NCBI RefSeq assembly: GCF_000003815.2
Contig: NC_049988.1
Location: 19,341,270 to 19,405,269, forward strand
DNA length: 64,000 nt
Direction of reading: 5' to 3'
Source of the DNA: Branchiostoma floridae
Taxonomy: Eukaryota > Chordata > Leptocardii > Amphioxiformes > Branchiostomatidae
Part shown: positions 12,178 through 24,599 of the stretch, piece by piece
Layout of the letters: each line of letters begins with the position of its first letter
Numbering within the stretch: position 1 is the stretch's first letter
The notes under the pieces: model-generated
The model's input: only the letters and a program-made list of their open reading frames with translations
Told to the model about the DNA's origin: nothing
Database searches by the model: none
Made by a program: the position numbers and the translations under genes

Positions 12178-13556
12178 GGTGCGACTTGTCAGGTTTCTGC
12201 ACAGGAAAAATACACGCCCTACCTCAGGCGTGGTCCGAAACACATTGAAAAATATAGTCTAACCTGAAGTAATTAGAAACCAGAGATGAAAGAAAATCAT
12301 ATAAACTGGTTGGCAAACAACGCACGTTTTCCAGTTGAGACCAATCATACATTCACGTAATCCTTTTTTTTTCATTTGTTAAATATTAAAAGAGATGTAA
12401 CAAAAACAGCTTTTGAAGATACTAATTTTTTTGATCATGTTTGGAAAACAATCAGATACATTGAAAAGCATATACAAGCATGGCAGAAAAACAACTTTTT
12501 TTTGTCTGACATTTTCCGTGTTCGTCACACAGCAAGTAGTCAGTCAACACACGTAAGATTTTTGCATTAACGCAATTTATAGATTTTCTGCTACCGTGAA
12601 ATTCATTTGTGACTTTTGCCCAAGCAAAACTCAAGCGGTAAACCCATGCTTAACTAGAGCTCGGCGACCTAATACCTCCATGAAATATTTAGAGCTTTTG
12701 TACATTTTATGCAAATGACTTGTGCATTTACATGAATTATGCATGGTGATGTTCATCATTGACCCATGTCACAATTATAAAATTCCCTTCATTAATCATT
12801 AAGTTATTTTAAATCAGATTCTCATTTGCATGTCATACCACATGCAAGTGATCATAAGTCTTGAATGATAAGGTAATCCCCCCCCCCCTCTAAGACCCGT
12901 TTTATTGTTGCTGTTTTGGATTTTAAAGATCTCACTGGGAGTGAAGATAATAAAGATGTGGAAGTTGAAGAATTTAATGTGTTCCAAACTATGTTTATGA
13001 TCATGATTCTGATGTCTTCTTGCGACTTCCACATCCCTGTACAGAATTTTTCAGCTACAAGTATGTGTATATAAGTGTCTTTCTGCTGGCAACGTTGTAT
13101 ACCTTTTTAAGACCTCAAAATCAATGATCTTTCTAAAGTGATCAAAAGATCAAAAGCATCGAATCCTGAGGTAAATTTGTGTTCGATCCTTTCAAAATGG
13201 TTTCCAGCGTTAAATATTGGGATCTAAACCACATGGCAATGACGCAATTGTAGACTGAAGTTATATTGGAAGTTTGTATGGAGGATATGGATTCAAGTAG
13301 TAGATTCTTGAATAGAATATCTAAAGTGGTTTTTTGAGATGAACTCATTGGTTTTGATAAAGTTTGTACGGTTGTGTGACGTCGCAGCAATAGTCTAATT
13401 CGGCAGTGTTGCTATCGGCGGTCAAAAGAAAACACACTGTACACCAAGCAAGGCACTGGTTAATTCTAAATCTCAATATTTGCCATTACATAGATTTTGG
13501 AAAACCAAACCCACTTCTTATCTGCACAGTTAAGATATTTTCACAAAAATATTTAC

Positions 13557-13596
13557 CTGAGCCACCAGTTTGGGACTGCTGTTGATCTCCTGTTAT
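13557..13596 (-). pseudogene. Second distal duplicate of type A first exon, start codon lost
   Basis: The exon copy has an intact CAG|GTAAAT donor, but ATG is replaced by ATA (ATAACAGG). The codons after SQT diverge to GGS. It could still act as an alternative 5' non-coding exon. Confidence 0.6.
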
Positions 13597-14204
13597 GGTG
13601 CGACTTGTCAGGTTTCTGCACAGCAAAAATGGTCGGCATACTTCGGACGTAGTCCGAAACACAATAAGAAATATAGTCTAACCTGAAGTAATTAGAAACC
13701 AGAGATGACAGAAAATCATATAACCTGGGTGGTAAACAACGCACGTTTTCCAGTTGAGACTAATCATACAGTCACGTAATTTTTTTCTTTGTTAAATATT
13801 GAAAAAGAGGTATCGAAAAAAAAAAAAAACTTTTGAAGAAATTGATTTTTTGATCATGATTGGAATCAGATACATTGAAAAGTATATGCGCGCATGGGAG
13901 AAAAACGATATTTTTGTTGTTTCGTCTGACATTTTCCATGTTCGTCACACAGCAAGTAGTCTGTTTTTGATAAGAATAAGTTTGTTTGATAAGAAAATAA
14001 CAAGTGTTTTAAATTCAAACCTAGTAAAAAAGCAAGTAAAATTAATTAAGCAGCTGTGACTGTCCATGGTACTGAAAATACCATCTAATACGGCTTACTC
14101 TACATTTGGAATCCTTGACTTGATGACTCATATTGTACTTCCTTAACATGGGGTCAACGATTTCAACAATATCGTCTTGACGACATTGCAGACGGACTGC
14201 TCTT

Positions 14205-14411
14205 TTGGTGCACTCTCAATGCACTTGCGTCACTGCGTCATTGTTTTGTTATCTTATCCGATTTTTTTATAATGTAGAAATCGCGTGAAGGTATGACTTC
14301 GAAGACGACAAAATACACAAAAAGTAAGAGAATTCTTTCTTTATCGTTGAGTATCTTTCGAACCCCATAGTGACGCAAACGTGACGCAAGTGAAGTGAGA
14401 GTGCACCTTTT
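14205..14411. mobile_element. MITE copy (GGTGCACTCTC termini), upstream of gene 1
   Basis: The left end TTGGTGCACTCTCAATGCAC and right end GTGAGAGTGCACCTTTTGG are inverted, with CTTGCGTCA / TGACGCAAG internal to each. The same family occurs at 53229-53481, in paralogous position upstream of gene 4, and at 56455-56679. Confidence 0.6.
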
Positions 14412-14459
14412 GGTACACGAACTGATCGTTTTGCGCTCAGAATTAGGGGTTGAAAATTG

Positions 14460-16300
14460 GAGTTAAATATATCAATATGGCTGTAATAAGTAACTATAGC
14501 AGCTTTGCTTTTTTAATGGGGGACTAGAAACATTTTGTTTTTAATTTGTGTTTTGGAAGATGCCTTCATATTTGAAAATTTCACCTGCTCAATAGGTATG
14601 AATACGATTTTTTCTCCCTAAAACAATTTTTATGTGGGAACATTGATACTATCATACCCTCTCCGAAATAATTGGACCACCGTTGTGTTTCCCATCAGAT
14701 GCAAGTTATAAAATCTCAATAAAAGACCCATAAACGTGCAAAATTTGCAGAGTTATAGTTATGATATGCTCATATATTTTTGTAGCTGAACTGCTGCTTC
14801 TTAGATTATTGCTGTCCCTTCTCTTTTTTGCATCTTTGCCCCAAATAAGTTTCACTGAACTCACGTATCTTCCTGCCTGTCCGTGTATATGTGCATCATT
14901 GTACACCATTTTCGCCATAACTGCATCAAACCCACTCTTGGAAACAGATACCCTGTGCACCTTATTTTATTTTCACCAGAAATACATGTGAGTGAGCGAA
15001 GCACACGCTATAATAATGGTCTTAAACTGCACACACTGCGCTGTGCAATAACAGAAAACAGAAGTGCAGAACTTCCTATGTGTAACAAGCTTATGCTGTA
15101 GTGTTCTTCTAACATGTTAACCACAATATTCATAACATATGATATAACACGTAATGTATATCATGCATTGCAAAAATCGTATCTCCTCTCTCTCTTTCTC
15201 TCTCTCTCACTCTCTCTCTCTCTCTCCTCTCTCTTTCGCTCTCTCTCTCTCCCTCTCTCTCCCTCTCTCTCCCTCTCTCTCCCTCTCTACCCCCCTCTCT
15301 CCCTCTGCCTGTCTGTCTGTCTCTCTCTTAACTTAAACTTTGACAACTTTAATTATCTATAATATGTCGTCTGCAGACACAACGTAACTTTCTACATATT
15401 GGCATGGCCTATTGTAGGCTTTTTCAACTTAAAAGAAATTGCAATATTTACCATTATATACAATCTCTGTACTATATATAATATTTACTCTAATTGCATG
15501 CAGTAATATTTCTTCTACCATATTGCTACCATCATCACTATATATACCTTATAACATTTAATGTATGTGCTACATTACAGCCTTACAGGCTGCACGCTCC
15601 TAGCGTTTTTATATCATGAACAGATTACAATTTGTTTTGTACCACTTAGAATGCTAAAAATCTATCAGCATCACTATATATACCTTATAACATTTGATGT
15701 ATGGTTGAATGCATCGCTCAAGTACTGAAGCTTCCAACACATCTGACCTTACAAATAGTAAATCCCCTTGTTTTGTCTTCGTTTCAACACCTCCCCAGTT
15801 ATAAGTTTGCCCAATCTATTTACGTACAAAAGTGAAATTCACTAGGATGATAACGTTACAAGCTAAGGCTGCTCCTAAACGTTACAAATAGACACAACAG
15901 TAAATTTGTACTTCATCCTTAATCACATGTGTTCACCATAAAGAATGGCGCGTCTTTCCACCCATACTTCGTTTGGAAGAGTAATGTGGAAAACAAAAAA
16001 AAGAATGGATTTACACTACGTTTTTATACGCTTTTGAAGTTGTCTTTGCATGGAACATTCAATAGAATTTTAGAAGAAGTACGAAAAGTAATTTTAAGGA
16101 GTATAGTGCCATATTTTGATCACTTTTCAAACTGTAGCTAAAATGATTACTCCTGTAGTATACTTTGTGATCTGATCCACGTCTAAATTAGCTTTGTCCA
16201 AACTCATGTAGGACGAATGGCTTCAACATCTATGCCAAAGATTAACATTTTGTTTCTGAGGCATTCTTTGCTGTGGTAGCTATCAAAGGTATGTTAGGGG
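14460..16300. repeat. Spacer between gene 1 upstream region and gene 2, segmentally duplicated
   Basis: No gene is supported. Bases 14640-15110 match 29455-30014, 40430-40870, 54180-54600 and 60300-60780 (words such as GAACTGCTGCTTCTTAG and CCACTCTTGGAAACA). A CT-rich microsatellite lies at 15183-15330. At 15022-15025, GGTCTTAAACTGCACAC is the intact, transposon-free counterpart of the TTAA insertion site at 30015. Confidence 0.65.
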
Positions 16301-16307
16301 TCTGTCT

Positions 16308-16382
<75 letters not shown>

Positions 16383-16432
16383 TTGGGGGACTTGCAGTGT
16401 TTGTGTGCGCTCGCGCGCGCGCGTGTCTGTGT
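16308..16432. repeat. (GT)n microsatellite downstream of gene 2
   Basis: An uninterrupted TG tract of about 70 bp followed by a short CGCGCGCG run, about 160 bp past the gene 2 stop codon. Confidence 0.92.
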
Positions 16433-16589
16433 GTTTTGGGGGACGGTAGAGATTTGCTCCAGCATTACTCTTCGGAACGGCAGCTTAAAAGGAACATTAC
16501 GTGAAGAAGCTGTTAGCTGAATGCGTGCGAAGAAAAAAGTTGCTAGATGCAAACGTCAGGTCATTGGTTTAGTTTGTGGTTGGTTAGTT

Positions 16590-19500
16590 CTAAGGAGCAG
16601 GTCTGATCTTCATGACAGAGGACTTGATGGAGTGCCGGTGAGCTGTCCACGCGTACCATTGTATACCATGATAATCAGTCCCCCCGCCGCCATGCTTGTA
16701 CGGCTGGTTCAGGTTAACATGGTCACAACGCCTATACCACCAACCACCACGACCACCATGGTCAGTTGCACAGTCAAAGCCCGAAGCATCGTCGTTATCC
16801 TGGTCGTGTGTTGAGAATTTGTGCCCATCATGATAGCTTAACCCTAACCCACCATCCCCAGCAGTGCCGCTATAGGCACCAACATGCAGTCGGTACTTTG
16901 CTGCTTCATCCCCGATATAGAACCTATCATATTCAGCATATACCGTTTCTGAGGACCAATTCTCGAGATCAATGCGCAAAAGGTATACCTTGGCGTTAGA
17001 GATCTGATAGATCTTGTCGTTGCCGAGCCAAAACTCACCGACAAGAGCCCCAAACCCTTTTTTGTAAGTTTCCCAGTCATGAGCAAAATCTACAGAACCG
17101 TCGAAGCGCTTCTGGAGGACAGTCCAGCCGCCGACCCCGGCTTCCATCTCACAGTAGACCCGAAACGCGGCTCCGAAGTCGTCTGGCTGGATGGTGTAGA
17201 CACCGCTGGTGGTGTGGCCTGCCTTGTAGACATCATCACAATCTGTACCTGTATGTCATTTTGAGGTACGATTTAACTTACATGTAACGCTAGTACACCT
17301 TTATTTGCGGGGTAACCTTTATTCGTTGAATATAAAATCAGAGCATTTAGAGATATCAAGTTGACAGACGAGTGTTTCAGACTTAAATGCTATTAGAATA
17401 TTGCAATTTGAAACCAACGTCCGTTGATTACATATCCCTAGCTAAATATCTCGTTTTGGTAAACAACGAAAATAGGTTGCCTTGTGGATAAAAGTGAACA
17501 AGCTTTACATCAAAGGATACATCAATGGAATAATGTTTATCTCAAAATAGTGAACGTGCCGTGTTAACAATGATTGACAAAAGTCAGTGTTGGCCGAAAA
17601 CCAAGTCAAATGTAGACTATGAAGATTGTACCAACTCTAGAATGATGGGCAAGATCAATAAATGCCTTTCATTGGCTGCGGGCTGACAGCGTTCCTGGTA
17701 CAGTTACAGCTTCCTTGTGGTCCAGGGAGTCCGAAAGTAAAAATATCAATTTCAACAATTTGCACCAAAAGTTCAAACATAATTCTGCTTCACAGCAGAC
17801 TAATGATGCAAATTGGATAGATTGTTGTTCCCCTGGAAAGGGAAAAGATTATCATTGTTTGGAAAAGTCACAGTTATAAATTCTTTGATTGTTTCCCAAT
17901 TCACTAATCTTTTCCAGGTACTCCCCAACCCGAGTAAGTCTTTCTTTGACCTTTATGAGAAGAAAATATTCTACTTTATTTGGAATGGGGGTCCTGAAAG
18001 AGTAAGCAGGAAAACTATTTACAATTCAATTGATAATGGCGGTCTGAATTTAATTAATTTATATTCCTTTGCACTCACTATTAAGGCGTCATGGATGCCC
18101 GGTAAATTATATTTTAACCCTGATTGGTTCACCTCCTGGTCATTAGGTTTATATCTTTCTGTTGGATTTGAACTATTACCTTTCTTGCAGTTTGATAGCT
18201 TACAGTATTTCAAGCTAAACCCATTTCTATCTGATATTGCAAATGCATGGTACCAATATCAGCACAAGACCCCCACAACTCCAGCTGAAGTCAGGCAACA
18301 ATTACTGTGTATGAATTCTAATATTCTTATTGGAGGGAAACCTTTCCTTTTAAGTTCATTTTTGAATAGAGGTATTTTGTTTATAAATGATATTTTGAAT
18401 TCAGATTGTTCCTTAATGTCATATAATCAATTCTGTATGAAATATAGTAATGTTTGTAGCCCCCTCCAGTACTTGCAGCTCTACACTGCAATTCCTTCAA
18501 AATGGAAGGCTAGTTTGCTTGAGTCACCTCATCTTTTTACTTGTATTCCAGATCAATATGATAGTACATGGCTTAAGAATATTAAGATTAACAAAAGTAT
18601 GTATAAGTTCTTTTTAATGTCTTACAAGTTGATAGATGTGTCACATAATGTTCAGTTGTCATGGCTGTACCTCTTTGACACCCCAATCCCCTGGAGACAA
18701 GTCTATACTTCTATTATCCACTGCACAATAGACCCAACCACAAGATGTTTCCAATATAGAATTGTACATAAATTCTTACCAACAAATAGGTTATTGTACA
18801 TTTGGAAATGTATAGACAGTCCACTATGTTCCTTTTGCCACGCAGAAGAAGAAACGTACCAACATGTCTTTTGGGATTGTCCTAATTTAGTTTCCTTTTG
18901 GCAAAACATTCAAAATTGGTTTCAACAGAAGACAGGGTTAAAACTTCACCTCAATGCTTTTAATGTTATTTTTGGTAATTTGCATTCAGACGCCCCCAAA
19001 ATAGTCAATCTTGTTATTGTACTTGCCAAAATGTGTATCTATAAAAGTAGAAAGGCCAATCATGTTAACTTTCATTCTTTTCTAAATTACATTAATTTCT
19101 TCCACAAAGTTGAATATTCTATTGCAACAAGGAGGGGAAAACTGCTGAAACACCGGGGCAAATGGGGAACGTTATGCTCTTGAAGTTACTATATTATTTC
19201 TTACTTATTGGTTGTATTATTTTTATTATTTCATACTTGTGGATGGATGGTTCACTGTTTTTGTAACTTATTTATTTTGATTTATGAATAAAAAAAAAAA
19301 AAGACTAATGATGCATTAAAGCCAGGTCTGGTTTTGTTCCTTGTTTAGGCCGACATGGCTTGAAGTTGAGTGCTGAAATCATTATTTGTAAATTCCATAG
19401 ACACACTGACACACGTGTACGTGCGTCTAACTCATCCCTAGAGCCTAATCATGAAAGCTATTGGATTATTAATAATGCTCAGTATGAGACGACCAGTAAG

Positions 19501-22500
19501 GACTGCGTCAGTTTTCCAAACAGGGGCCGGCCTGGCAACTTTCGAGAACTAAGAGTATGATATTAAAGACATCAAACTACACAAGACCAAAAGAGAATCA
19601 AGTCAAAGCCTGATGGCGCATAGGGCGGTGCCCATCTTCCCAAGAGACTGGCAAGCATCAACTATCCTAACCTGGCTGTCAATGGCGTCAACACCAAAAC
19701 ATGTGACAAATACACCTGCCTTGGTGTTGTGATCGACTGTCAGCTAAAGTGGAAGGACCAGGTAAAAGCCGTCCTCGGGAAACTGAAACGATCATTATTT
19801 ATGATGAAACACATCAGCCCCTTCATCTCAACAGCAGCACTCCGTACCCTGTATAACGCCATCTTCTTACCACACATCACATATGCCTGCACAGCATGGG
19901 AAGCTGCCCCAGACCAGGACTTACAAAAGATTCAAACGATGCAGAACATGGCTGGAAAACTGATACTGAACGCCCCATACAGGACACCATCAACTGAAGT
20001 TCTCTCCCAGCTAGGCTGGAAAGACATTAAAGCAACACACCAGCACAGCAATGCCGTGCTAGTATACAAGGCCCTAAACAGCAAACTACCACCCTACATG
20101 CGTCAGATGTTTGTGTACTGCAGGGACCAGAGTACACGGACAACCAGACAAAGCACAAGTAGTCAACTGGTTGTCCCAAAACCGAATCGAGAGACCTTCA
20201 GAAGATCAATAGCCTACCGTGGCCCCTATGTCTGGAACAACCTACCACCAGACACACGTACGGCTCCAAATCTGACCAGCTTTAAGAGACTCTTGAAGTA
20301 AAAGTAATTGACCAAAACGAACGGACACGGACTATGAACACTGAGCCATCTGCACCACTATATGTTTTGTACAATGTATGTGTAGTGATATAGGTTGATG
20401 AATCTAATAGTACTCAATGTAATCTGTATCTGTATTATATTTTATATGACCCTGACCTCCCTCATGACCTCAATGAAAAGCGGCCTGCTGGCCGATTTGA
20501 GCTTCTCATGAATAAACAAAGGTTCAAACAAAAATCTCCGTTTCAGTAGCCCTAGGCCTCACAACTTTGTGCAATCACTACAGCAGGGGGCTAGTCCACT
20601 GGTATACGTAGTGGCGTGTGTTCAACTTCCATACTGAATGCTGAGTGCTAAGCAGAGAAAGCAGCATGTACCATTTTTAAAGTATTTGGTATGACTCGGC
20701 CGGGGATCGAACTCACGACCTACCGAATGCAAGGCGAACACTCGGCCATTGCATAAAAGAGAATAGTGATATGCATTATTTCCACAAATTCAAAGCACGA
20801 CCGGGCCCCTGTTTGGAAATGTGACGTCAGCTCTACAGTTTAAAACACTGAACAGGATGTTGTCATAAAAAATTCTTACATTCCGTATGGCAAATATGCA
20901 CTTTACCACCAACGACAGAGTGAGACTGTTGGCGGCTCTCTCCGCCCTTGGGTGGCCGCAGGCATCAGACAGACGGGGGGCCGGCCCCCGCTCTCCGGCC
21001 CGTCTGCTGCAGCTCACGCTGCTTCTCAAAATAGCATCATAAATAATAGACACAAGAATGGAAACCCAACTTACCTGGCGTTTTACTCATCTCGTCAAGA
21101 CGCTGCTCCAAGGCAGCGGTTCGGTTTCGCTCCTTGTCCAGGTCACGGCGCATGTCGTTTCGGTCGCGCTTCAAGACGTCAACAGTGGTGGACAGTTGGT
21201 GCATGTCGTCTTGGTCGCGCTTCAAGGCGTCAACAGTGGTGGACAGTTGGCGCATGTCGTCTTGGTCGCGCTTCAAGACGTCAACAGTGGTGGACAGTTG
21301 GTGCATGTCGGCTCGGTCTCGCTTCAAGGCGTCAACAGTGGTGGACAGTTGAGATATCTCCTGCAAATGTATAAACGTATGTATACGCACGTCAGAATAC
21401 CAAACGTAAAACATCAAGAAGAAAAAGCAGAACGTCTTGGCTAAATGGACTTAGTAGAATTGATAAACAGAATTAGTGTCAGAAAAATTGGTTTACAACA
21501 GGCCTTGTGGCACAGTGATATTTACCTCTTTATTGATGAACGTCAGAGGGGCGAGTCCCACACCGACTAAACTAAGCAGCACGGCAATACCGGCGATCAT
21601 GCAGCTGCGGTGGGAGCGGATGAAGCTACAGAGGGCACCGCAGCCACTTGCTCCACCCGGATATGGGCGGTCTGTCAGAAGACAAGAGCTTTTAAAACAA
21701 GAAATGCTTTATCAAATCGTTGAACTGGAATTTTGAACACAAAAATTGGACTTACCAAAGGTTGAATGCCTTAAACAGTCTTTATGAAGGAATGGCAACA
21801 GATATATATGTATATATGTGTAATTTGCAACACTTGTCCCCCATAGTATCGACTTCTTATGAATGTGTAGTATATAAATGTGGACATCTTACCTCCAGCT
21901 TCTTGCTGAGGACTGTTTGGAGCATACTGCCTTTGCCTTGCTTTGCGAGAGGCGCGCTTGTTTTTGTCATTCCTTGGTGAGCCAGAAGTACCAGCATCAT
22001 TCCGGGAAGTGCCGGCATCACTTCCGGGAGTGCCAACATCATTCCCGGGAGTGACACCTTCACTCTCGGAAAAGGCAGCAGCTCCTCTTTCTACTGACAG
22101 GCCATTGTCATTATCAGCATCTTCGTCCATATATCTGACGGCATATGGCTCCATGCTATCTGGTCGCAAGTCAGTATCAGGATCCGTGCCCTGGCCCTCC
22201 GGGTTCGGCTTTGTGGACTCACCTGCAGATAGAGAGTTTCTGTCATGGCAAACTGTTCAACAAAGGTTACTAGCCCGCACTATGTCTCAGTTCCAGAGGA
22301 TCGTCACAACACGGCAACCTGCAGTTCTCTACAACCACCTGAATCCGGTCACACAGCAACACAGCTACAGGACACGTTATGCCACACATCAAACATACAG
22401 AGTTACAGACTACCAAAACCAAGGACTAACGCTATGAAGATAACTTTTACATACAGAGCCATATCCACATGGAACGACTTTCATTGTAAAAAATTGTATG

Positions 22501-24534
22501 TACTGATTGATTTGCATTGTATATAATTGTATCTGTATGTGTAACGTTGTCATTTATGTATTTTAAGTCCAGGAAGACTAGCATTGAAATATGTTTGTAT
22601 CTCTCTGCTAATGGACGAAATAAAGCCTCTAAAGAGTTTAATGGCAACAGGGATACGTGCGGTCTGACAGACTACATGAGCTTTTAAAACAAGGCACGTT
22701 TTTAAACGTTGAACAATAAGTTTCAACACAAAAGTTTTTTTTTTTGCTGTCCAACTCCAGCCTCAGTTGTCGAGGCATGACAAAGACTGACAAAGACTGG
22801 ACTTGGACAGTCGAAAATCCAGAATAGATAAATCGGGAATAACACATAGTGCATTAAATCACAAACTAGTAAGATATCAATCAAGTCATTGAGACTAAAT
22901 TAGTAACACAGCCCCTATATATTTTAGATCAGATTGCTTCGATCAACAACACGTACGTATACGGTAGATGCAAGCAAATTTAGGATACAAACATACAAAT
23001 AAACAATCGATATTGTTGATATAACAATTACGATTGATACAATCAATACAGGCCACATTGGACGCCTTGTTACTTCATATTTTTCTTGAAACAAAGCAGC
23101 CCGCCATCAGAGAAAGCTTTTATTATTAATGATGTGCTCTTTTAACTTTCCGGCCTGATTGTCGACGTTTGATTAATTAAGATGGCGTCGGATGCCGGCG
23201 TTGCTTCAGAAGCTTGTCTGTATTGCAGTCCAGTTAGTAGAGATATAGCGAGAGTGACGACGCAGTTACATATGTCATAAGTTGTAGTCAGTGTGATTTT
23301 GATGTCTTATAATCTTCATGCAGTCTATGTCGCCGACAAGGATCTGACACAGTCTTTTTTTGTAACAAGACTGTTAAATTTTGTACGACATCTGTGCGAC
23401 TGTCTCGGGAATGCAATCGGTTTGTGACCGTACGACAATCGTGCGACTAATGGGAACACACCCATCAAGACAAGGACAGGACAGTAACAGGACAAAAACC
23501 GCAGGATTACAAAGTTTTACCTGTTCCGCTAATGTACATAGGGTTTGGTATACGCGCAGCGGCGTCTGCAACGGACCGCCAATCAGTCTGCGGCTGCTGC
23601 ATGGGTGTGGCACCTGTTGTAACTGTGGGGAAAAAAAATAGCCACATAGTTTATATAGTAAAGATATAGAAGCGAGACAAGAACAGGATGACGTAAGCGA
23701 ACCAGACGCGTTCTACCTTCTCCGGAGGCGTACATAGGGTTGGGAAAACTTCTCGCGGCGTTGGCACGTGCCTGCCAATCAGTCTGCGGCTGCTGCATGG
23801 GTGTGGTGCCTGGAGGAAAATTACAAAATTAAAATGGCGGCCACGAAAAGTATTTAGCAGCACAACATTCGCCTAAAGATTTTATGAAGTCATAATATAA
23901 CATTATTTTTCACAAAAATATTTCTATCAACTATATTTGTTTCATTTTATTAACAGCACAAACGCGTCTGCTGCACATTGACATCCATAAATTGCATGAT
24001 ATTACTACAGCAATATTTTAGTTGATGACTTTTCAAAAGTACGTTTCATATCAAGCAGCGATGCTGGGTTTCCAAACTGGTTATGTTTTCAGCCAAGTGC
24101 ACCAACTTGATTACTGTTTCTTACCGTGCATTGGTTTGACGACTCAATTTTAATTCATAAGTTACTGTTTGCTGCTTGCCCGAATGCCGGGATTTACGAA
24201 ATGGTGAATACACCATGCCCCAAACTGGTTTCAAAATTGATTCATATGGCATGGTAGTAGGGTCACTTACTAATTGTACCCTCCCAGGGATAGAACGAAT
24301 ATCGTCATAAGAATGCATCTTCCGAGCTTCATGCCTCGAACAAATTATAGAAGGAAAAGATGAATGTCTACACGTTGTACACCGAGGAAGGCACTGGGTA
24401 ATTCTGAATATCAGATTTGTCATGACATAGATCTTTTTTTAAATCAACCCTACTGACATATGTAGAGAGAAGATATTTTCAAAAACATGTTTACCTGTGT
24501 CAGCAGTTTGGGACTGCTGTTGATCTCCCGGCAT
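16590..24534 (-). CDS. Gene 2 (type A): collagen-less FReD membrane protein with enlarged cytoplasmic tail
   Basis: Exons, in gene order: 24534-24495 ([16 protein letters not shown]), 23809-23717 and 23613-23521 (two copies of the 31-codon QQPQTDW exon), 22222-21893 (110 codons, found only here), 21671-21526 (TM), 21360-21075 (coiled coil, four 17-residue repeats), 17242-16590 (FReD). This set is in frame throughout and gives 546 aa. Both duplicated tail exons end with NPMY, an NPxY-type endocytic or PTB motif. The 110-residue exon is acidic then basic, with TPGSD/TSRND-type repeats. The linker exon copy (21006-20907) is 100 nt instead of 102 and would shift the frame. The collagen exon is reduced to a remnant with a GC donor. 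Both are best treated as skipped, and the phase-1 design allows that. Three retroelement pieces sit in its introns. The FReD has all hallmark motifs, so a functional lectin is likely. Confidence 0.75.
17666..17733 (-). pseudogene. Collagen-exon remnant of gene 2
   Basis: Only the 3' end of the collagen exon remains (GLPGPQGSC-NCTRNAVSPQPMK). The usual donor GT is GC here, and upstream of the GGACTCCC the sequence is intronic. Gene 4 carries the same breakpoint (CTTTCGGACT), so the loss predates separation of genes 2 and 4. Confidence 0.7.
17811..19301 (+). mobile_element. 5'-truncated L1/Tx1-like LINE, 3' part of ORF2
   Basis: An open frame of 456 codons (17813-19183) has the region downstream of the reverse transcriptase catalytic core: LSLFGKVTVINSLIVSQFTN, IFYFIWNGGPERVSRKTIYN, NGGLNLINL, and a late CSFCHAEEETYQHVFWDC (C-x2-C-x7-H-x4-C type). 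It ends in an A-rich tail at about 19290-19302. A 13-14 bp target duplication (AGACTAATGATGCA) flanks it at 17797-17810 and 19302-19315. Genes 4 and 6 carry the same locus unfilled (near 43950 and 63363). The catalytic part is missing, so it cannot move by itself. Confidence 0.88.
19588..20535 (+). mobile_element. CR1/L2/Jockey-like LINE 3' fragment
   Basis: The translation (190 codons at 19729-20301, with frame extending left to about 19610) shows the C-terminal part of a non-LTR reverse transcriptase ORF2: TCLGVVIDCQLKWKDQV, LYNAIFLPHITYACTAWE, and a terminal FRRSIAYRGPYVWNNLPP. The left boundary follows CACAAGAC, where the paralogues at 44270 and 63650 continue without interruption. It is 5'-truncated. 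Confidence 0.8.
20560..20760 (-). mobile_element. tRNA-derived SINE
   Basis: On the minus strand, a TGGCCGAGTGTTCGCC A-box-like element is followed by GAGTTCGATCCCCGGCC, a B-box-like element, as in tRNA-derived SINEs. A body with CATACTGAATGCTGAGTGC follows. It sits next to the LINE fragment inside a gene 2 intron. Genes 4 and 6 lack the insertion, so it postdates the duplication. Confidence 0.6.
22240..22640 (+). mobile_element. Second non-LTR retrotransposon fragment (ORF2 C-terminus)
   Basis: Translation gives YRTRYATHQTYRVTDYQNQG preceded by QQRLLARTMSQFQRIVTTRQ. A frame break follows, then FTYRAISTWNDF. This resembles the extreme C-terminus of CR1/Jockey-class ORF2 proteins. It lies immediately upstream of the gene 2 110-codon exon. 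Confidence 0.5.
22645..22760 (-). repeat. Duplicate of the TM-exon upstream boundary in gene 2
   Basis: The words ATACGTGCGGTCTG, GAGCTTTTAAAACAAG and GTTGAAC match the acceptor side of the TM exon (for example 8945-9020). The copy has no exon body. It shows that the segment carrying the 110-codon exon lies within a local duplication. Confidence 0.5.
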
Positions 24535-24599
24535 GGTGCGACTTGTCAGGTTTCTGCACAGCACAAATACACACCCTACCTCAGGCGTGGTCCGACACT

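Larger units (their letters stand above)
10640..14100 (-). repeat. Tandem first-exon units upstream of gene 1 (three copies)
   Basis: Units of about 1.4 kb repeat with first-exon positions 10774, 12138 and 13557. Each unit contains AACACGTTGTACACCAAGCAA, the first-exon copy, a CAGGCGTGGTCCGAAAC block, a conserved AGAAACCAGAGATGAAAG block, and CATTAATCATTAAG further along. Similar arrays occur upstream of genes 2 and 4, which suggests duplication of a promoter plus first-exon cassette. Confidence 0.8.

Noticed and set aside
12046-12243. MFRTTPEVGR-type frame running through a distal first-exon copy (also 25424-25624 and 24439-24657)
   Set aside because: It crosses a conserved TGTGCAG acceptor-like site and an upstream donor, and continues past the exon donor into intron sequence. 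It is more likely untranslated or spliced sequence than a longer N-terminus.
14101-14460. Possible structural RNA suggested by strong inverted ends
   Set aside because: The inverted ends recur at 53229 and 56455 with flanking TA, which is better explained as a MITE.
20690-20760. A functional tRNA gene on the minus strand
   Set aside because: A- and B-box-like words are present, but the acceptor and anticodon stems do not pair convincingly and a SINE body follows.
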